A stretch of DNA of 64,000 nucleotides. Origin: Physcia stellaris. Lineage: Eukaryota > Ascomycota > Lecanoromycetes > Caliciales > Physciaceae. Positions 24,670 to 35,957 of this stretch are shown one piece after another (position 1 is the stretch's first letter; each line of letters begins with the position of its first letter). The stretch is taken from positions 146,144-210,143 of the forward strand of contig JABSSW010000065.1 of the NCBI GenBank assembly GCA_018902385.1. Direction: 5' to 3'. The notes below the pieces were generated by a model. The model was not told the origin of the DNA, made no database searches, and saw only the letters and a program-made list of their open reading frames with translations. The position numbers and the translations under genes are program-made.

Positions 24670-25043
24670 AAACACAAACGAACAAAATTCGAAATAATCG
24701 CATTGCGCGAAATCAAACGTTTTCAAAAAACGATTGAATTTTTAATTAAAAAAATCGTTCGTGAAATTTGTGAAAAAAATGATGCAAAACATAAAAAAAA
24801 ATGTCAAAATTCAAACATCGATTTTTGAAATTTTGCAAAAAAAAATATCGAAACGTTTGTCACAAAAATGTTTGAAAATAAATCAAATGCATTATTTTTG
24901 CGCATTATTTTGTTGATTAATTTTTATGAATAATTAATGCAAAAACGATTCATGCGAAACGAATAATTTTTCAAATGAAAAATATTCATTTTGTTCGAAA
25001 AATTTTGAAAATGTTTGTGAATAACAATGTTACAATTATTTAA
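24670..25043 (+). pseudogene. Histone H3-fold relic, copy 1
   Basis: The plus strand reads, in order: IALREIKRFQKTIEFLI (the alphaN helix; H3 has [16 protein letters not shown]), then SFVKFVKKMMQNI (alpha1), VKIQTSIFEILQ and KNIETFVTKMFEN (alpha2), and after an AT-rich interruption KTIHAKRIIFQMKNIHFVRK (alpha3; H3 has IHAKRVTIMPKDIQLARR). The order and spacing are those of histone H3. The protein differs from canonical H3 at many sites, more like a CENP-A-type or otherwise divergent variant. The frame is broken by decay. The interruption before alpha3 contains the paired TGCATTAT motif and may be an intron. Confidence 0.72.
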
Positions 25044-25199
25044 ACACAATGTTATTTTTGTTGAATAATTAATTTACATAATTTGAATTCGTGTTTGAAT
25101 TGTTTTTTATATCAATATTTGTCATGCGTGAAATGAAAATTAAATAATAATGCATGATAATAATGCATTTTCGTTATTTAATCAATTTAAAAATCGAAC

Positions 25200-26100
25200 A
25201 TTATGAAATTTTTATCGTTCGTATTTTCGTTGTTTTCGAATTCGTTTTCGTCATCGAATTTTTTCACGTTGTTTTTTTTTCGTCATCGTCGTCGTTTTTT
25301 GCATTTTTTTTTTTTTTTGATCGCATTGAGAAAATCAATTTTAATATTTCGATTTTTCGCATTGTGCGAAAAAACAAAATTTTTAATTGTTTTTCGCATT
25401 TTTTTCATCGCGTCAACAAAATTCGTCGTTTTCAATGCGCGAATTTTCATATCGTTATAAAAAACGCGTTGCGCAATCAATTTCATCATTGAATACAAAT
25501 ATTTTTTATTGCGTTTTGCACGCGTTCAATGTCGTTATCGTTTTGCATTTAAAATGAAACATTAATGAAATTAACAAATTTTGACAAATTTTGACATTGA
25601 AAATTCATCGATTGTTGCGCAAATTCGAAATTTGTTATTCGACGTATAATTTCGATTGTATTTTTTTACATCGTTTTGTCGTGTTTGTTCGTCGATTTTT
25701 TTTTTTATTTTGTTGATAAATTTCATTTTTCAAAAAACACGTTTAAAATTAATTAAAAATCGCAATTTTTATATGCATTATTCGATTGCATTATTATGAT
25801 TGTCGTTTTCAATACGTGCATCGAAGCATTTTTTTTTTTTATTTTTTTTCAAAATTTTGCGATTTTTTCATCAAATTCAAATCAAACAACAATTTTCATC
25901 AAATTTTTTTGAATTTGAACACAACGACATTGTCGACATTTTGTGTATTTTGTACAATTTGATTTGAATATTCGATCAATGATTTTTTTTTTCGCGATTA
26001 ACGATATTTTTGAATTCGTCGAATAAATTTTAACAAATATAAATTGTACGAATTCAAACATTTTGAATGTAAATATAACACGATAATGCGACAAAATAAT
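25200..26100 (-). pseudogene. Divergent relic, unit 2: Cys cluster plus possible histone fold
   Basis: The 5' part reads NCTKYTKCRQCRCVQ (about 25.92-25.97 kb), a finger-like Cys cluster. The 3' part (25,498-25,283) keeps 71 codons with LKTTNFVDAMKK and SHNAKNRNIKIDFLNAIKK, then basic runs. The conservation of this frame between two heavily mutated copies suggests it was the coding frame. The histone-fold reading is tentative; an unrelated basic nuclear protein is possible. Confidence 0.35.
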
Positions 26101-26416
26101 GCATTATCGTTGAACAATGTTTCAAAACGTACGTCGAATATAAATCAATACGAAATAATCGACAAAATTGAAAACAAATTTGTGATTGAAATCATTAACA
26201 AACGTAATACGATAAACAATTGAATCATATTTGAAAACGAAAAAAAAAACAATCGTGAAAATACAAAATAATATTTAATCGTCAAATTTGAAAATTTATT
26301 TGTAATAAAATTGATTAACATCGATAATGCGATATAATAATGCATACAATTTTAAAATATTCACAACGTAAATGATGAAACGAAAAATAACGAATATTAC
26401 AAAAAAATAATCGAAT

Positions 26417-27760
26417 ATGCGAAATGATTTATCAATATCGAAAAAAAAAAAAATTGAAAATGTTATAAAAAATCGATCGAAAATTGTCGACACGCGATTG
26501 TTACGTTTATCGAAAAAATTTAAACGTCGAAATCAAAAACAATATTTCGATGCAAAATATTTAATCAAACATTCAACACGATCGCATCAATATTTTTGCA
26601 ACGTTTGCAAATAAAACAAATTTGAATCGCAATGAAATGAATTTATTAATTGTTGAACAAATTTCGATAAAACGCATCGACAATTTTATTGAATATTCAT
26701 TTGTGACAATAATAAATAAATAAAATAATGCATAAAAATAATGTGTTGATTAACATTAATTAAAACATTTCAATTTATATTCAAATCACAAAAATTGAAT
26801 TATATTTTTATCAAATGATATCGATGTTATCAATTTCATAAATCAATTTTTAAATGTTGTCGATTTTCAAACAAACATTGAAAATAACGAAAATAATATT
26901 GATGATAATTCGAAAAATGTTCAAAATACGAATAAATAATAATGCATGAAAATAACGCATAAATTAACAATTTTCAAAATTTAAATTCGCGAAAATTGAT
27001 TTGTTTATTTCGTTTATGACGAATATTTAATCGTTCAAATTTAATGTTTTGAAAAACGTGATACGAACATTTAAAACGACAATCGATACGAAATTTGAAA
27101 AAACGAAAAATGATGAAATCATTGATGTCAATAATAATATCAATAATAATAATAATTTTTTTTTTGATAAATTAAATAATGTATGAAAATAATACATAAA
27201 TTAACAAATTATAACAATTGTTAAAAATACGAAAAACTCAAAAAAATTCGCAATGAAAACGATTCAAAAATCTGAAAATTCAAAAAATGTCGAAAACAAT
27301 ATTTCGAATGAAAAAAAATTTGATAAAAATGAAAATTTGAATGCAAATCAATTCGATGATAATAATTTTGACGATAATAAAACGAATAACGATAAAAATG
27401 ATCGAATTTTGAATAAATCGAATAATGCGTCAAAATAATGCACAAATTAACAAATCGAAAAACGTCGTAAAAAAAACAAATCGACGAATGAATAATGACA
27501 TTGATGTAAACAAAAACAAAACGTCGATCAAAAAATCACAAAAATTGATTTTTATCGCGTTCAAATTTTTCGCGTTCAAATTTATTGCGTTTAAATTTTT
27601 TGCGTTCAAATTTATCGCGTTCAAATTTTTCGCGTTCAAATTTGCAATTCAATCGAACAAAAAATCAATCGCAAAACGTTTGAAATCATTAATTAAAAAA
27701 AAAATCGCGAACAAATCGATAATGTATTCAAATTATGCGTTATCGAATATTGATTAACAC
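26417..27760 (+). pseudogene. Upstream exons of the H3-fold gene, unit 2
   Basis: The first frame (26,417-26,614) ends with YLIKHSTRSHQYFCNVCK, which has the His-x4-His and Cys-x2-Cys spacing of a C2H2-like finger. Acidic exons follow (27,253-27,425, rich in Asn, Asp and Lys), then the minisatellite tail (27,556-27,643), then the H3 fold. An N-terminal finger with a C-terminal histone fold is the inferred layout. Confidence 0.4.
27556..27643. repeat. 15-bp coding minisatellite, 6 units
   Basis: The same 15-bp unit as at 24,473, with one more copy, inside a 110-codon open frame (27,425-27,757). The repeat count differs between the tandem copies, so it changed after duplication. Confidence 0.8.
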
Positions 27761-27764
27761 ATCA

Positions 27765-28142
27765 ATAAAAACACAAACGAACAAAATTCGAAATGATCGC
27801 ATTGCGCGAAATTAAACGTTTTCAAAAAATCATTGAATTATTAATTGCAAAAAAATCGTTCGCAAAATTTGTGAAAAAAATGATGCAAAACATAAAAAAA
27901 ATGTCAAAATTCAAATATCGATTTTTGAAATTTTGCAAAAAAATATCGAAACGTTTGTCACAAAAATGTTTGAAAATAAATCAAATGCATTATTTTTGCG
28001 CATTATTTTGATAATTAATTTTTATAAAATAATTCATCAAAAAACGATTCATACGAAACGAATAATTTTTCAAATGAAAAATATTCATTTTGTTCGAAAA
28101 ATTTTGAAAATGTTTGTGAACAACAACGTTACAATCATTTAA
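27765..28142 (+). pseudogene. Histone H3-fold relic, copy 2
   Basis: This is the same arrangement as copy 1. KHKRTKFEMIALREIKRF resembles the H3 stretch [16 protein letters not shown], followed by KIIELLIAKKSFAKFVKK, then LQKNIETFVTKMFEN, and finally KTIHTKRIIFQMKNIHF. The alphaN-alpha1 part is one continuous frame here. Upstream lies the 15-bp minisatellite, which would encode a repetitive tail, and an intron-like spacer. The homology to copy 1 comes from the tandem duplication. Confidence 0.72.
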
Positions 28143-28247
28143 ACACAACGTTAATTTTGTTGAATAATTAATTTACATAATTTAAATTCGCGTTTGAATT
28201 TTGTTTTTCAAATCGATATTTGTTATGAATGAAATGAAAATTAAATC

Positions 28248-29489
28248 GATTAACATTTAAAAAACGCGAAATGTCAAATTATGTATGTATTTAACGATTT
28301 TGTTATCGAATCATCATCAAAATCATATGAAACGAAAACAAAATTTTTGTCAAATATGACGTAACAAAATATTATTAATTTTCATGCTGTTTATAATTGA
28401 TTTCGATTTATAACAATATTTCATGAAATAATAATAATATAATAAATGACTTTTTGTCAATTTTGAACAATACATTATATCATTATTTTTCATTTTAATT
28501 TTTGAATTGTTAAAATTTTATTTATGTTTTTCAAATAACACAATATAAATATGAATTTTAATTTTTGCATTAAATTATTGCGTGCAAAAAACTTAAAAAA
28601 TATTAAATATCGAATTATTCGAATATTTAATTTTTCAAAAAATCAAAAATCATCATAAATAAAACAAAACAAATGTTCATAATAACAATATTTGTTTTTT
28701 AATAAAATTGAAATTCATTTTCGATTGTTGAAAACAAATAATTTTAATACATCGAAATAAAAAATAAATAAAAAATATCGATTTAAAAAAACAAAAAAAA
28801 ATAAAATATTATTCGATTAATTTCATATATAAATCAAAACAATACGATTTGATATGTTATTTCAAATATATCATATATGTTTGTATAAATCATTTAAATA
28901 AATTAAATTATTAAAACATATATTATTTATATTACAATTATAAATTTATAATTATATTAATTATTATTATATTATTATATTTTTTTTTCGCAATTCGCAT
29001 ATGATTAATAAAATGACAATTTTTGTAATTTTATAATAATTTATATATAACATAATATTGAAATTTCAATGTTATATTATTTCGTACGTTTTTATTTTAT
29101 TAATTGTTTAAATTATTGTACGTTAATATTTTAATTTCAAATTTGTATTTTTAAAAACAAATATTTGTATTATATATATGTTTGAATTTGAATTGAAAAA
29201 ACGTTTATATTGAATTTCAAATTTTTAATTTTAAAAATGTATTTCAATTAAATTTTAATTTTTCAAAATTCGAATATAATTAATATCGATATTCGTTTTG
29301 AAAATTTCAATTGATTGAATTTTTCAATGAAAAATTTATAACATTAATTTTTATATACGAATTAACATGTTCAATAATTTTTTAATTAATTTAATATTTT
29401 GTTTTGAACAATTATTCGTTTTGCATGAATAATTAATTTGTTAACAATTAATAAATGTCAATAAAATTATAATTTCAAAATTCGAACAA
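28248..29489. other. Extremely AT-rich spacer
   Basis: This is the poorest GC stretch in the window, between convergent relics. No gene is seen. Confidence 0.6.
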
Positions 29490-29706
29490 TTAAAAAAAAT
29501 ATTTATTTTCGAATATATCAATGACATAAATTTCGATTGTTTTTTGTAATGTTTTCAAAACATTTGTTTGAATTCGTATTTCGACATTTTGATCAATTAT
29601 TTCAAACAAAATTTTTCGAAACATTCGTTGAAATGACAATTTTGATATCATAAAATCAATCGATTTTTGATATTTTCGAATTTTTTAAAAACGTTCAATC
29701 GCGTTT
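29490..29706 (-). pseudogene. Histone H3-fold relic, copy 3 (opposite strand)
   Basis: The minus strand reads KIRKYQKSIDFMISKLSF and then QRMFRKILFEIIDQ, closely matching H3 ([20 protein letters not shown], LVREI). It continues with VEIRIQTNVLKTLQ, KTIEIYVIDIFEN (H3 alpha2: ALQEATEAYLVGLFED). The alpha3 segment was not found. Sequence outside the fold differs from copies 1 and 2, so this is a separate family member rather than a recent copy. Its agreement with H3 makes a chance reading very unlikely. Confidence 0.72.
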
Positions 29707-29864
29707 TGTTTTTGATTTAATAAAAATCAATTTGTGCGAATCAAATGCATTATCAATATGCATTATTTTTTTTGATTTCGATTTTTTGTTCGAAACATTA
29801 TTCGAAACAATTTTACGCGAAATTTCAAAAACGATCAAATCGATTTGAAAATCTTTTTGTTGAA

Positions 29865-32800
29865 TCACAAATTTTTTTTTGCGCGAATTTTTTTTTCAAC
29901 ATCATTTTTACGATTTTTATTTCGTGAATTTTTAATTCGTTTATTCACGATTTTTTTTCGCGAATTATTATTGATTTGAAATTGATTAATTCGTTTTTGA
30001 ATCGTTAAAAATACGACGATGTTTTCGTTCGCAACAATATCGTTAAATTTCGATATTTTTCGCGATTTTCGATGCACATTATCAATATTTTTTTCGAAAT
30101 TTTCAACAAACGAATTGATTTTTTCATTTTTTTTGTTTTCGACATCATTCAAAAATTTCGTAATCATGATATTTAAAAAATCATTTTTCAATTTTTAATC
30201 GTCAAATACATTATTATTAAACATTATTTCGATTCATTTTATCGATGATTTTTTCGAAATTTTCAACAAACGAATTGATTTTTTCATTTTTTTTGTTTTC
30301 GATATCGTTCAAAAACATCGTGATTATTGTATTTAAAAAATCAATTATTAATTTTTAATCGTTGAATGCATTATTATTAAATATTATTTTGATTTATGTT
30401 ATCGATGTTTTTTTTTTGTTTTTTATTCGTGTCATTCAATTCAAATTTTAAACATTTTTTCAAAATCGAAAAATCGATATCAATTTCGTTTTTCATGAAT
30501 GTTTTATCGTTTCGCGAATTAAAATTTTCAATTTCGAAAATGTTTGAATTTTGAAAATGTTTTGATAAATTTGTCGTTAAAAAAAATTTTCGAACAAATT
30601 TTGTTGTATTATCAATAATATATTCAAACAATAAAATGAAAAATACAAATTTTCAAATTTTATAAAATTAAATGTTTGTTTGCGTTACGAAATAATTTAT
30701 CAAATAAATTATTAATAATAAATTAATTAAAATACTAAATTGAAAATTGAAAAAAAAAAAAAAAAAAAAATCAACGTTTATACGATTCGAAAATTAAATT
30801 TTGCAATTATATGCGATTATGCGCAATTTAATTAATATTTTCGATGTTTTGATTGAATGCAAATAATTTATGCATTATTTGTTTGCATTATCGATAATTA
30901 TTGCAAATTTCATTTCAAATCGTTTATTATTAAATTTTGAAATCATAAAACGAAACACTTTTTTTATTGAACGACGAAAACATTTTTTATCGCAATTTCA
31001 TTATTTTCGTTTTTTCATCGTTTTATTAAATTTCAAATTTTCGAAACAACATTTTTAAATTTTGCATTCATCGTTCGATTATAATATTTGATTATCATCG
31101 TTTTTTCAATCGTTTTTTGATTCAACATTGTTCGATCATATTTACAAATTCGACGTGTCAAATTGAAAATTCGTTTCATTTTTATCGATGAAACAAAACA
31201 AAACAAAATATTTTTCGTCATTCGAATCAATCGAAAAAAATTCGAAACATTATCGTTTCAATATTGTCAATTAAAATTTTTTTTCATGATTGATATAAAA
31301 AAATAACGTTCGATTTCGTTTTGTAATTGTTTCGATTTTCGATTCGATCGCAAAATCGAATTAATAAAAAAAATTTATTGTTTTGTTAAATTGAATTTCA
31401 ACGCATTATTTTGATACATTATTTTTTTATCGAACGATTAAAAAATAACGCGTTGAAAATCATCATATATTTTGTCATTATAATAATTTCGATAATAATT
31501 CAAAAATCGTTTACGAACGTCATTGATATACGCATGTTTTTTTTTTTTGTGATTTTTTCGAAATTGTCATTTTCATTTCAGATTTCATAAATCGATAATT
31601 TGTTGATTGAATTTAAAATATTAACAAAATCGTATATCAATTCATTATTTTTTTTTGTTTTCGCATAATATTTGAAAAGTTTTTGAATGATTTTCGCACA
31701 AACAATCAAAATTAATGATTTGTCGAAATATTAATTTTGTCGTATCGTTTCATTGAAATAATTCAAATGATCGTATAAAAAATTGAAAATTTTAAATTCA
31801 ATTTGCACATTAATGTTCGTAATTCGTGAAACAATCAACGTGATTTCGTAAAATGTTTTTAACATGTTTTCGAAAAATAAAATTTGATTTCAATTATCAT
31901 CAAATATTCGAATTTTGACAATTTTGACATCGTTGCGATTTTTTTGAATTCATTTATCAACGAATCGTCGAAATTGATAAACACGTCGTATCATAAAATA
32001 GCAAAAATTTCAACGAATTTTGACATTTTGTTTCAATTTTCGAAAACGTTTAATTTTTGTTTTTTTTTGTAATTTCACAAAGCGAATTTTTCGTTGCGAA
32101 AAAAAATTAATAACAATCGTCAAAACACGAATTTGATTATTTTGTTAACAAATGCATTATTTTTTTGTATTATCAAATTGATTTATTTTTTTAACGATTT
32201 TTGACATTTTTGTATTTTGTTCGATGTCATCGATTTGATCATTTTTCAAATTTTGAATAACATTATCGTTAATAATTTCGATTTCAATCGAGTTGATAAA
32301 ATTTTGTGCGATTAAATTGCACACATGAATTAAACAATTCATGAAATTTTGATTTACATTTCAATTAATGTTCATTTCAATCATCGTTAAATTCAATAAT
32401 TGTTTGAAAATGCGATTATTAAATGCATTATCAATCGTGATCGTTATTAATTTTTTTGTTATTTCATAAAATTTTAATATTGACAACAAAAATTTAACAT
32501 TTTTTTTTCGTCATGACAAACATTTAACGAAACAAAATCGATAAATTTTTTTTGATATTGAAAATTAATATTCATTCAATATATTATCACATTTAAATAA
32601 GCGATTTTTTCTTGATTTGATCAAACATTTAACGAAATAAAAATTCGATCAACATTTTTCAATTCGTTTTTCAATTGATCACGAATTTTTTTATAATTTT
32701 TCGTTACAAATTGATTTAATTTGATACGATGTAATAATTTCAAAATGAATCGATTCATTTTCAAACATATTCGAAAATGTTCGTTTTCGATCGTTCGATA

Positions 32801-33135
32801 AAAAAATCACAAACAATAAAAATTTTGATTAAATGTTTTTCAAAGAATTTTTCGTCGAATGTTGCACGAAAATCGAATTTTTTTTTTTTTAATAAAAATA
32901 AATAAATGCATTATTAACATGCATTATTCAACAAATTTACATTAACATTTTCGAAAAATTCGATTATTTTTTGAAAATCAAACGATATTGTTCGATTTTT
33001 TTTTTCAATTTTAAAACGATGTTTTGCGTTTTTCAAATGTTTGTTCATGACGTTGATGTCGTTATTTGCGTTTAACGAATGTTGTTGAATTTTATAACAT
33101 GTTTTACAAACAATCATTGATGTTTTGTTAAACAT
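29865..33135 (-). pseudogene. Minus-strand finger/acidic exons upstream of H3 copy 3
   Basis: Frames on the minus strand: 33,135-32,914 begins with a Met and has VCKTCYKIQQHS...MNKHLKNAKH, a Cys2/His2-like finger; 32,342-32,157 is acidic; 31,230-31,033 is basic; 30,631-30,377 is acidic; 30,191-29,865 ends in a strongly basic stretch (KKIVNKRIKNSRNKNRK) just before H3 copy 3. Spacers between them carry reversed box pairs. The order finger, acidic, basic tail, H3 fold parallels the left-half genes. Whether it was one gene is inferred. Confidence 0.42.
30086..30310. repeat. Internal direct repeat, about 160 bp apart
   Basis: 30,086-30,150 and 30,247-30,310 share a nearly identical block (CGAAATTTTCAACAAACG and what follows). 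On the minus strand it encodes KINSFVENFEKNID-type sequence, so it looks like an exon duplicated together with its spacer. Confidence 0.65.
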
Positions 33136-33934
33136 TTTCGTTATTTGAACAAATTTTTGTCAACATGAAACAATTTTATTTTTTTTGTTCGATCAATGTG
33201 AATTATTGTATTTTGTTTGAATTTTGTTCAAAATATTTTCATCAAAATTGATTTGTTTTTATCATTTTAAAAAAGCATTCGAATTTTTTTTTTTTCAAAA
33301 TACATATTTTTTATTGTTATGAAAATTAAAATCAAAATGTTTTGTTCGAAATTTTTCGTCAATTTGATTATTTGATTTTGACGATTATCAAAAATTGAAC
33401 TTATCGATAATTGAAATTTGTGATAATTATTAAAAATTGAAATGATTGATTGTTAAAAATTGTCAATTAACATATCGTTATCGTCGTTCATGATGAACGA
33501 ACTTTTTAAATCTTGAATTGAAAACGAAAAAAAATTCGAAAACAATTCGAAATTCGACATTTTATTTGACATTTGAATAAATGATAAAAATAATGCAAAA
33601 TGATAATGCAATTTGAAACATTAATTGTATATAACACGAAATTAAATTTCAAAATAATGTACAAAAATAATGCAAATATAATAATTGCAATTGTTCGATG
33701 AAAATTTTGAATCAAAAAATAATATATTTCAAAAAATAATAAATTATCGAAAAGAATTGATGATTGAAAAATACAATTTAATAATAATTTCGAATACAAA
33801 ATAATATTATGATTATCACGTTTGATTTATATGAAATAATGCAAAAAAAAATTCGAAAATTTTGAAAAAAAAGCATTTATAATTAATATCAAAAATATCG
33901 CGAAATAATATAATACGTCATGAAATTAAAATTC

Positions 33935-34140
33935 TTGACGAATCAAATCAAATTCGACATCGAAATTTGAAATTTGATTCAAATTCAAATCAAATCTTGA
34001 CATTTTGATTTGAAATTTGATTCAAATTCAAGTTTTTTAACGTGTCAAAAGTTTGAATTTGATTCAAATTCAAACTCAAATCGAAATTTTCGATTTGCAA
34101 ATCGAATCAAATCGACGCATTCGAATTTGAAACTTAATTC
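33935..34140. repeat. Right flank array of the composite
   Basis: Irregular repeats of GAAATTTGATTCAAATTCAAAT words, of the same kind as 21,716-21,960. It abuts the hAT relic. Confidence 0.5.
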
Positions 34141-34149
34141 GACGATCAA

Positions 34150-35957
34150 TTTATCGATTTCAATATTTTTCAAATTTTTTGTAATTTTATCGATTGACAA
34201 CGTTATTATCAAATTCGAATTATGTAACGAAATTTTCGTTACGAATTTGTGCATCAAAAAATCAAATACAAACAATATTTTGTTGATCGTAAATTCACGA
34301 TTTTCAATAATTTTGATGATTTCGAAAAATAATTTCAAAAAGTTTTTCATTTTTGTAAACGTCATTCAATCAAAAGCAAATAATCGATCGTTTTTCAATT
34401 CGAATTTTTCGTTGACAAAAATATTAATCGTCGTTTTGATTTTATTCAAAATTCAATTTATCATTATGTATCAAACATTTCATTTCGTAAATTGATTTCG
34501 TTTAGACATTAAATTTTTGTTGATATTCGTGAAACGTTGTACGCGTTAAAAAATGCGAAAAATGTAAATAATGATATTATGAAATTTTTTTTGCGAATTT
34601 AATTTTTTGTATTTTTGCAATTCGACATTGAATTTTTTTGTTTGACGAATATTGACGACGATTCGATATTCGACGTCAAAATGTTTGTCAAAAAAATAAA
34701 TTTGTATTGTTAAATTGATGATGTGATTTATGCAACGTAAACGATGTTTTATCGAATCATAATCAATATCGTGTTATTTTTGAAAAGTTTTCAATATTGT
34801 TTGCATCATCGTATCGTTGTTTTTTGCATTATTTATGACGAAATAATTTAATTTATCACGTATTTCATATTCGTTAAACGTTTGAAAAACAATTACAATC
34901 ATATTTTCGTCGAAATGAATTTTTTGCAATTTTTTTAACGCGAAAAAAATAGTTTTTTGTTGTATATTTTCATTGATAAAATGAAAAACGATAATCAACA
35001 TGTTCAAATTGTTTGAAAAATTTCAAACATCACATGTAATGTGAATATCGAATATCGTTTAACGTAATTTTATTTCTATTTTTTTCTGATTTTTTTTGAA
35101 AAATTTTATAATTTTTTCTTGATGATATTATTCGAACGAAAAAACATGTTGTTGACGAATGCGTTAATATAATATAAAAAAATTCGAAAATCGTTATTGA
35201 ATGTTTGATCGAAATTGAAATTGAAAACAATAATTCAACGCATGTATAAATATTCGATCATTTTTTTATTCATTGATCGAATCAAAAATTCGTTCAATTG
35301 ACGATTTTTTCGTTTATTTTTCAATTCGAATTGACGATTGAAAATTGTTTCGATTTTGATTTGATAAATCGTTTTTTTTTTTGCGATTTGTTCGATATAA
35401 TGATTTCATGTTTTTTTTTTAAATGATTGATTTGATTGAATTTTTTCGAATCGTAAACGTAATTTTTGAAATAACGATTGCATTGTAAACGTTTGACATC
35501 GATAATTGAATTTGTAATAAATGTAAAATGATCGTGAATGTTCGACGTGAATTTTTTTATGTTTTGTTGAAATAAAAAAAACTCGAAAAAATTTTTGATT
35601 TGATTTGAAAATTGCATTGTTAACGATTGATATTTTCGATTCGTATTCGAAATTCAAATTCGAATTATTTATTTTTTCAATTTCATGATAATTCGTTTGA
35701 TTCGCAATCAATTGATTAAATTTTTAATTATCGTTGAATTTCATGCGTTTCGATTTGAACGAATTGATTGACGTTTTTTGATTCGTATTGAATTGTTGCG
35801 ATATTTTTTGACGAAAACGATATTCAAATTCAACAAACATTCGTTTATCGATATTGCGAATGCGTTTCGCGACGAAATTTTTTGAATTGTTTGAAATTTT
35901 GTTGAAATATTTGTTAATATTCGTCGAATCATTTGATGATTCAATATCGAAATTCAT
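34150..35957 (-). pseudogene. hAT-family transposase relic
   Basis: On the minus strand, the N-terminal part (about 35.5 kb) reads LQCNRYFKNYVYDS and NQINHLKKKHEI, a BED-type finger. The core (35,007-34,774) reads FNEYEIRDKLNYFVINNAKN followed by NDT, the hAT signature seen in fungal copies as 'YGIxDKLGYFVLDNAxNNDT'. It continues in another frame with HRLRCINHIINL, the next conserved block (RLRCxGHIxNL). The C-terminal hATC dimerisation domain was not found; the element seems cut at the array at about 34.1 kb. Several frame changes make it inactive. It carries the same CpT-type hypermutation as its surroundings. Confidence 0.72.

Larger units (their letters stand above)
22089..25144. repeat. 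Tandem duplication, unit 1 (3.06 kb)
   Basis: Unit 1 aligns with unit 2 (25,147-28,247) at a constant offset of about 3,058 bp, as at 22,141 and 25,199 for the same word. Similarity persists to the final H3-like frame and its trailing AATTTACATAATTTGAATTCG-type sequence. Differences are mostly transitions. Confidence 0.8.
25147..28247. repeat. Tandem duplication, unit 2 (about 3.1 kb)
   Basis: This is the second direct copy of 22,089-25,144, with the same order of elements: divergent minus-strand relic, plus-strand relic, 15-bp minisatellite, H3-fold relic. The minisatellite has six repeats here against five in unit 1. Confidence 0.8.
22088..33850. repeat. Paired ATAATGCA boxes in about 20-30 intron-like spacers
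   Basis: The motif is ATAATGCA, 4-8 bases, then ATAATGCA or a close variant, often followed by AAATTAAC. Clear examples start near 23,660, 23,830, 24,091, 24,334, 26,938, 27,176 and 27,421 on the plus strand. Reversed versions occur near 22,710, 25,772, 29,744, 30,874, 32,151 and 32,906. They fall at exon-frame ends. Allowing for the hypermutation, ATTAAC can be a decayed CTAAC branch point and ATAATGC a decayed GTAATGC donor, so the boxes probably mark introns of shared sequence. Confidence 0.55.
21716..34140. mobile_element. Unclassified composite with zinc-finger/histone-fold gene relics
   Basis: About 12.4 kb lies between two arrays of the same kind of AAATTTGATTTGAATTTG-rich sequence (21,716-21,960 and 33,935-34,140). 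The left half is two tandem 3.06 kb units. The right half has relics mainly on the minus strand, so the halves converge on a gene-free spacer (28.25-29.49 kb). Three H3-fold relics, finger-like Cys/His clusters, acidic exons and a shared intron-like motif occur inside. No transposase, integrase, polymerase or capsid gene was recognised, so the class is open. It is broken in many places. Treating it as one element is an inference. Confidence 0.45.

Noticed and set aside
28248-29489. Mitochondrial DNA insertion
   Set aside because: Very AT-rich, but no mitochondrial gene or tRNA resemblance and continuous with the surrounding mutation pattern.
21716-34140. Starship, Helitron or Polinton identity for the composite
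   Set aside because: No tyrosine recombinase, Rep/helicase, polymerase, integrase or capsid-like sequence was recognised.
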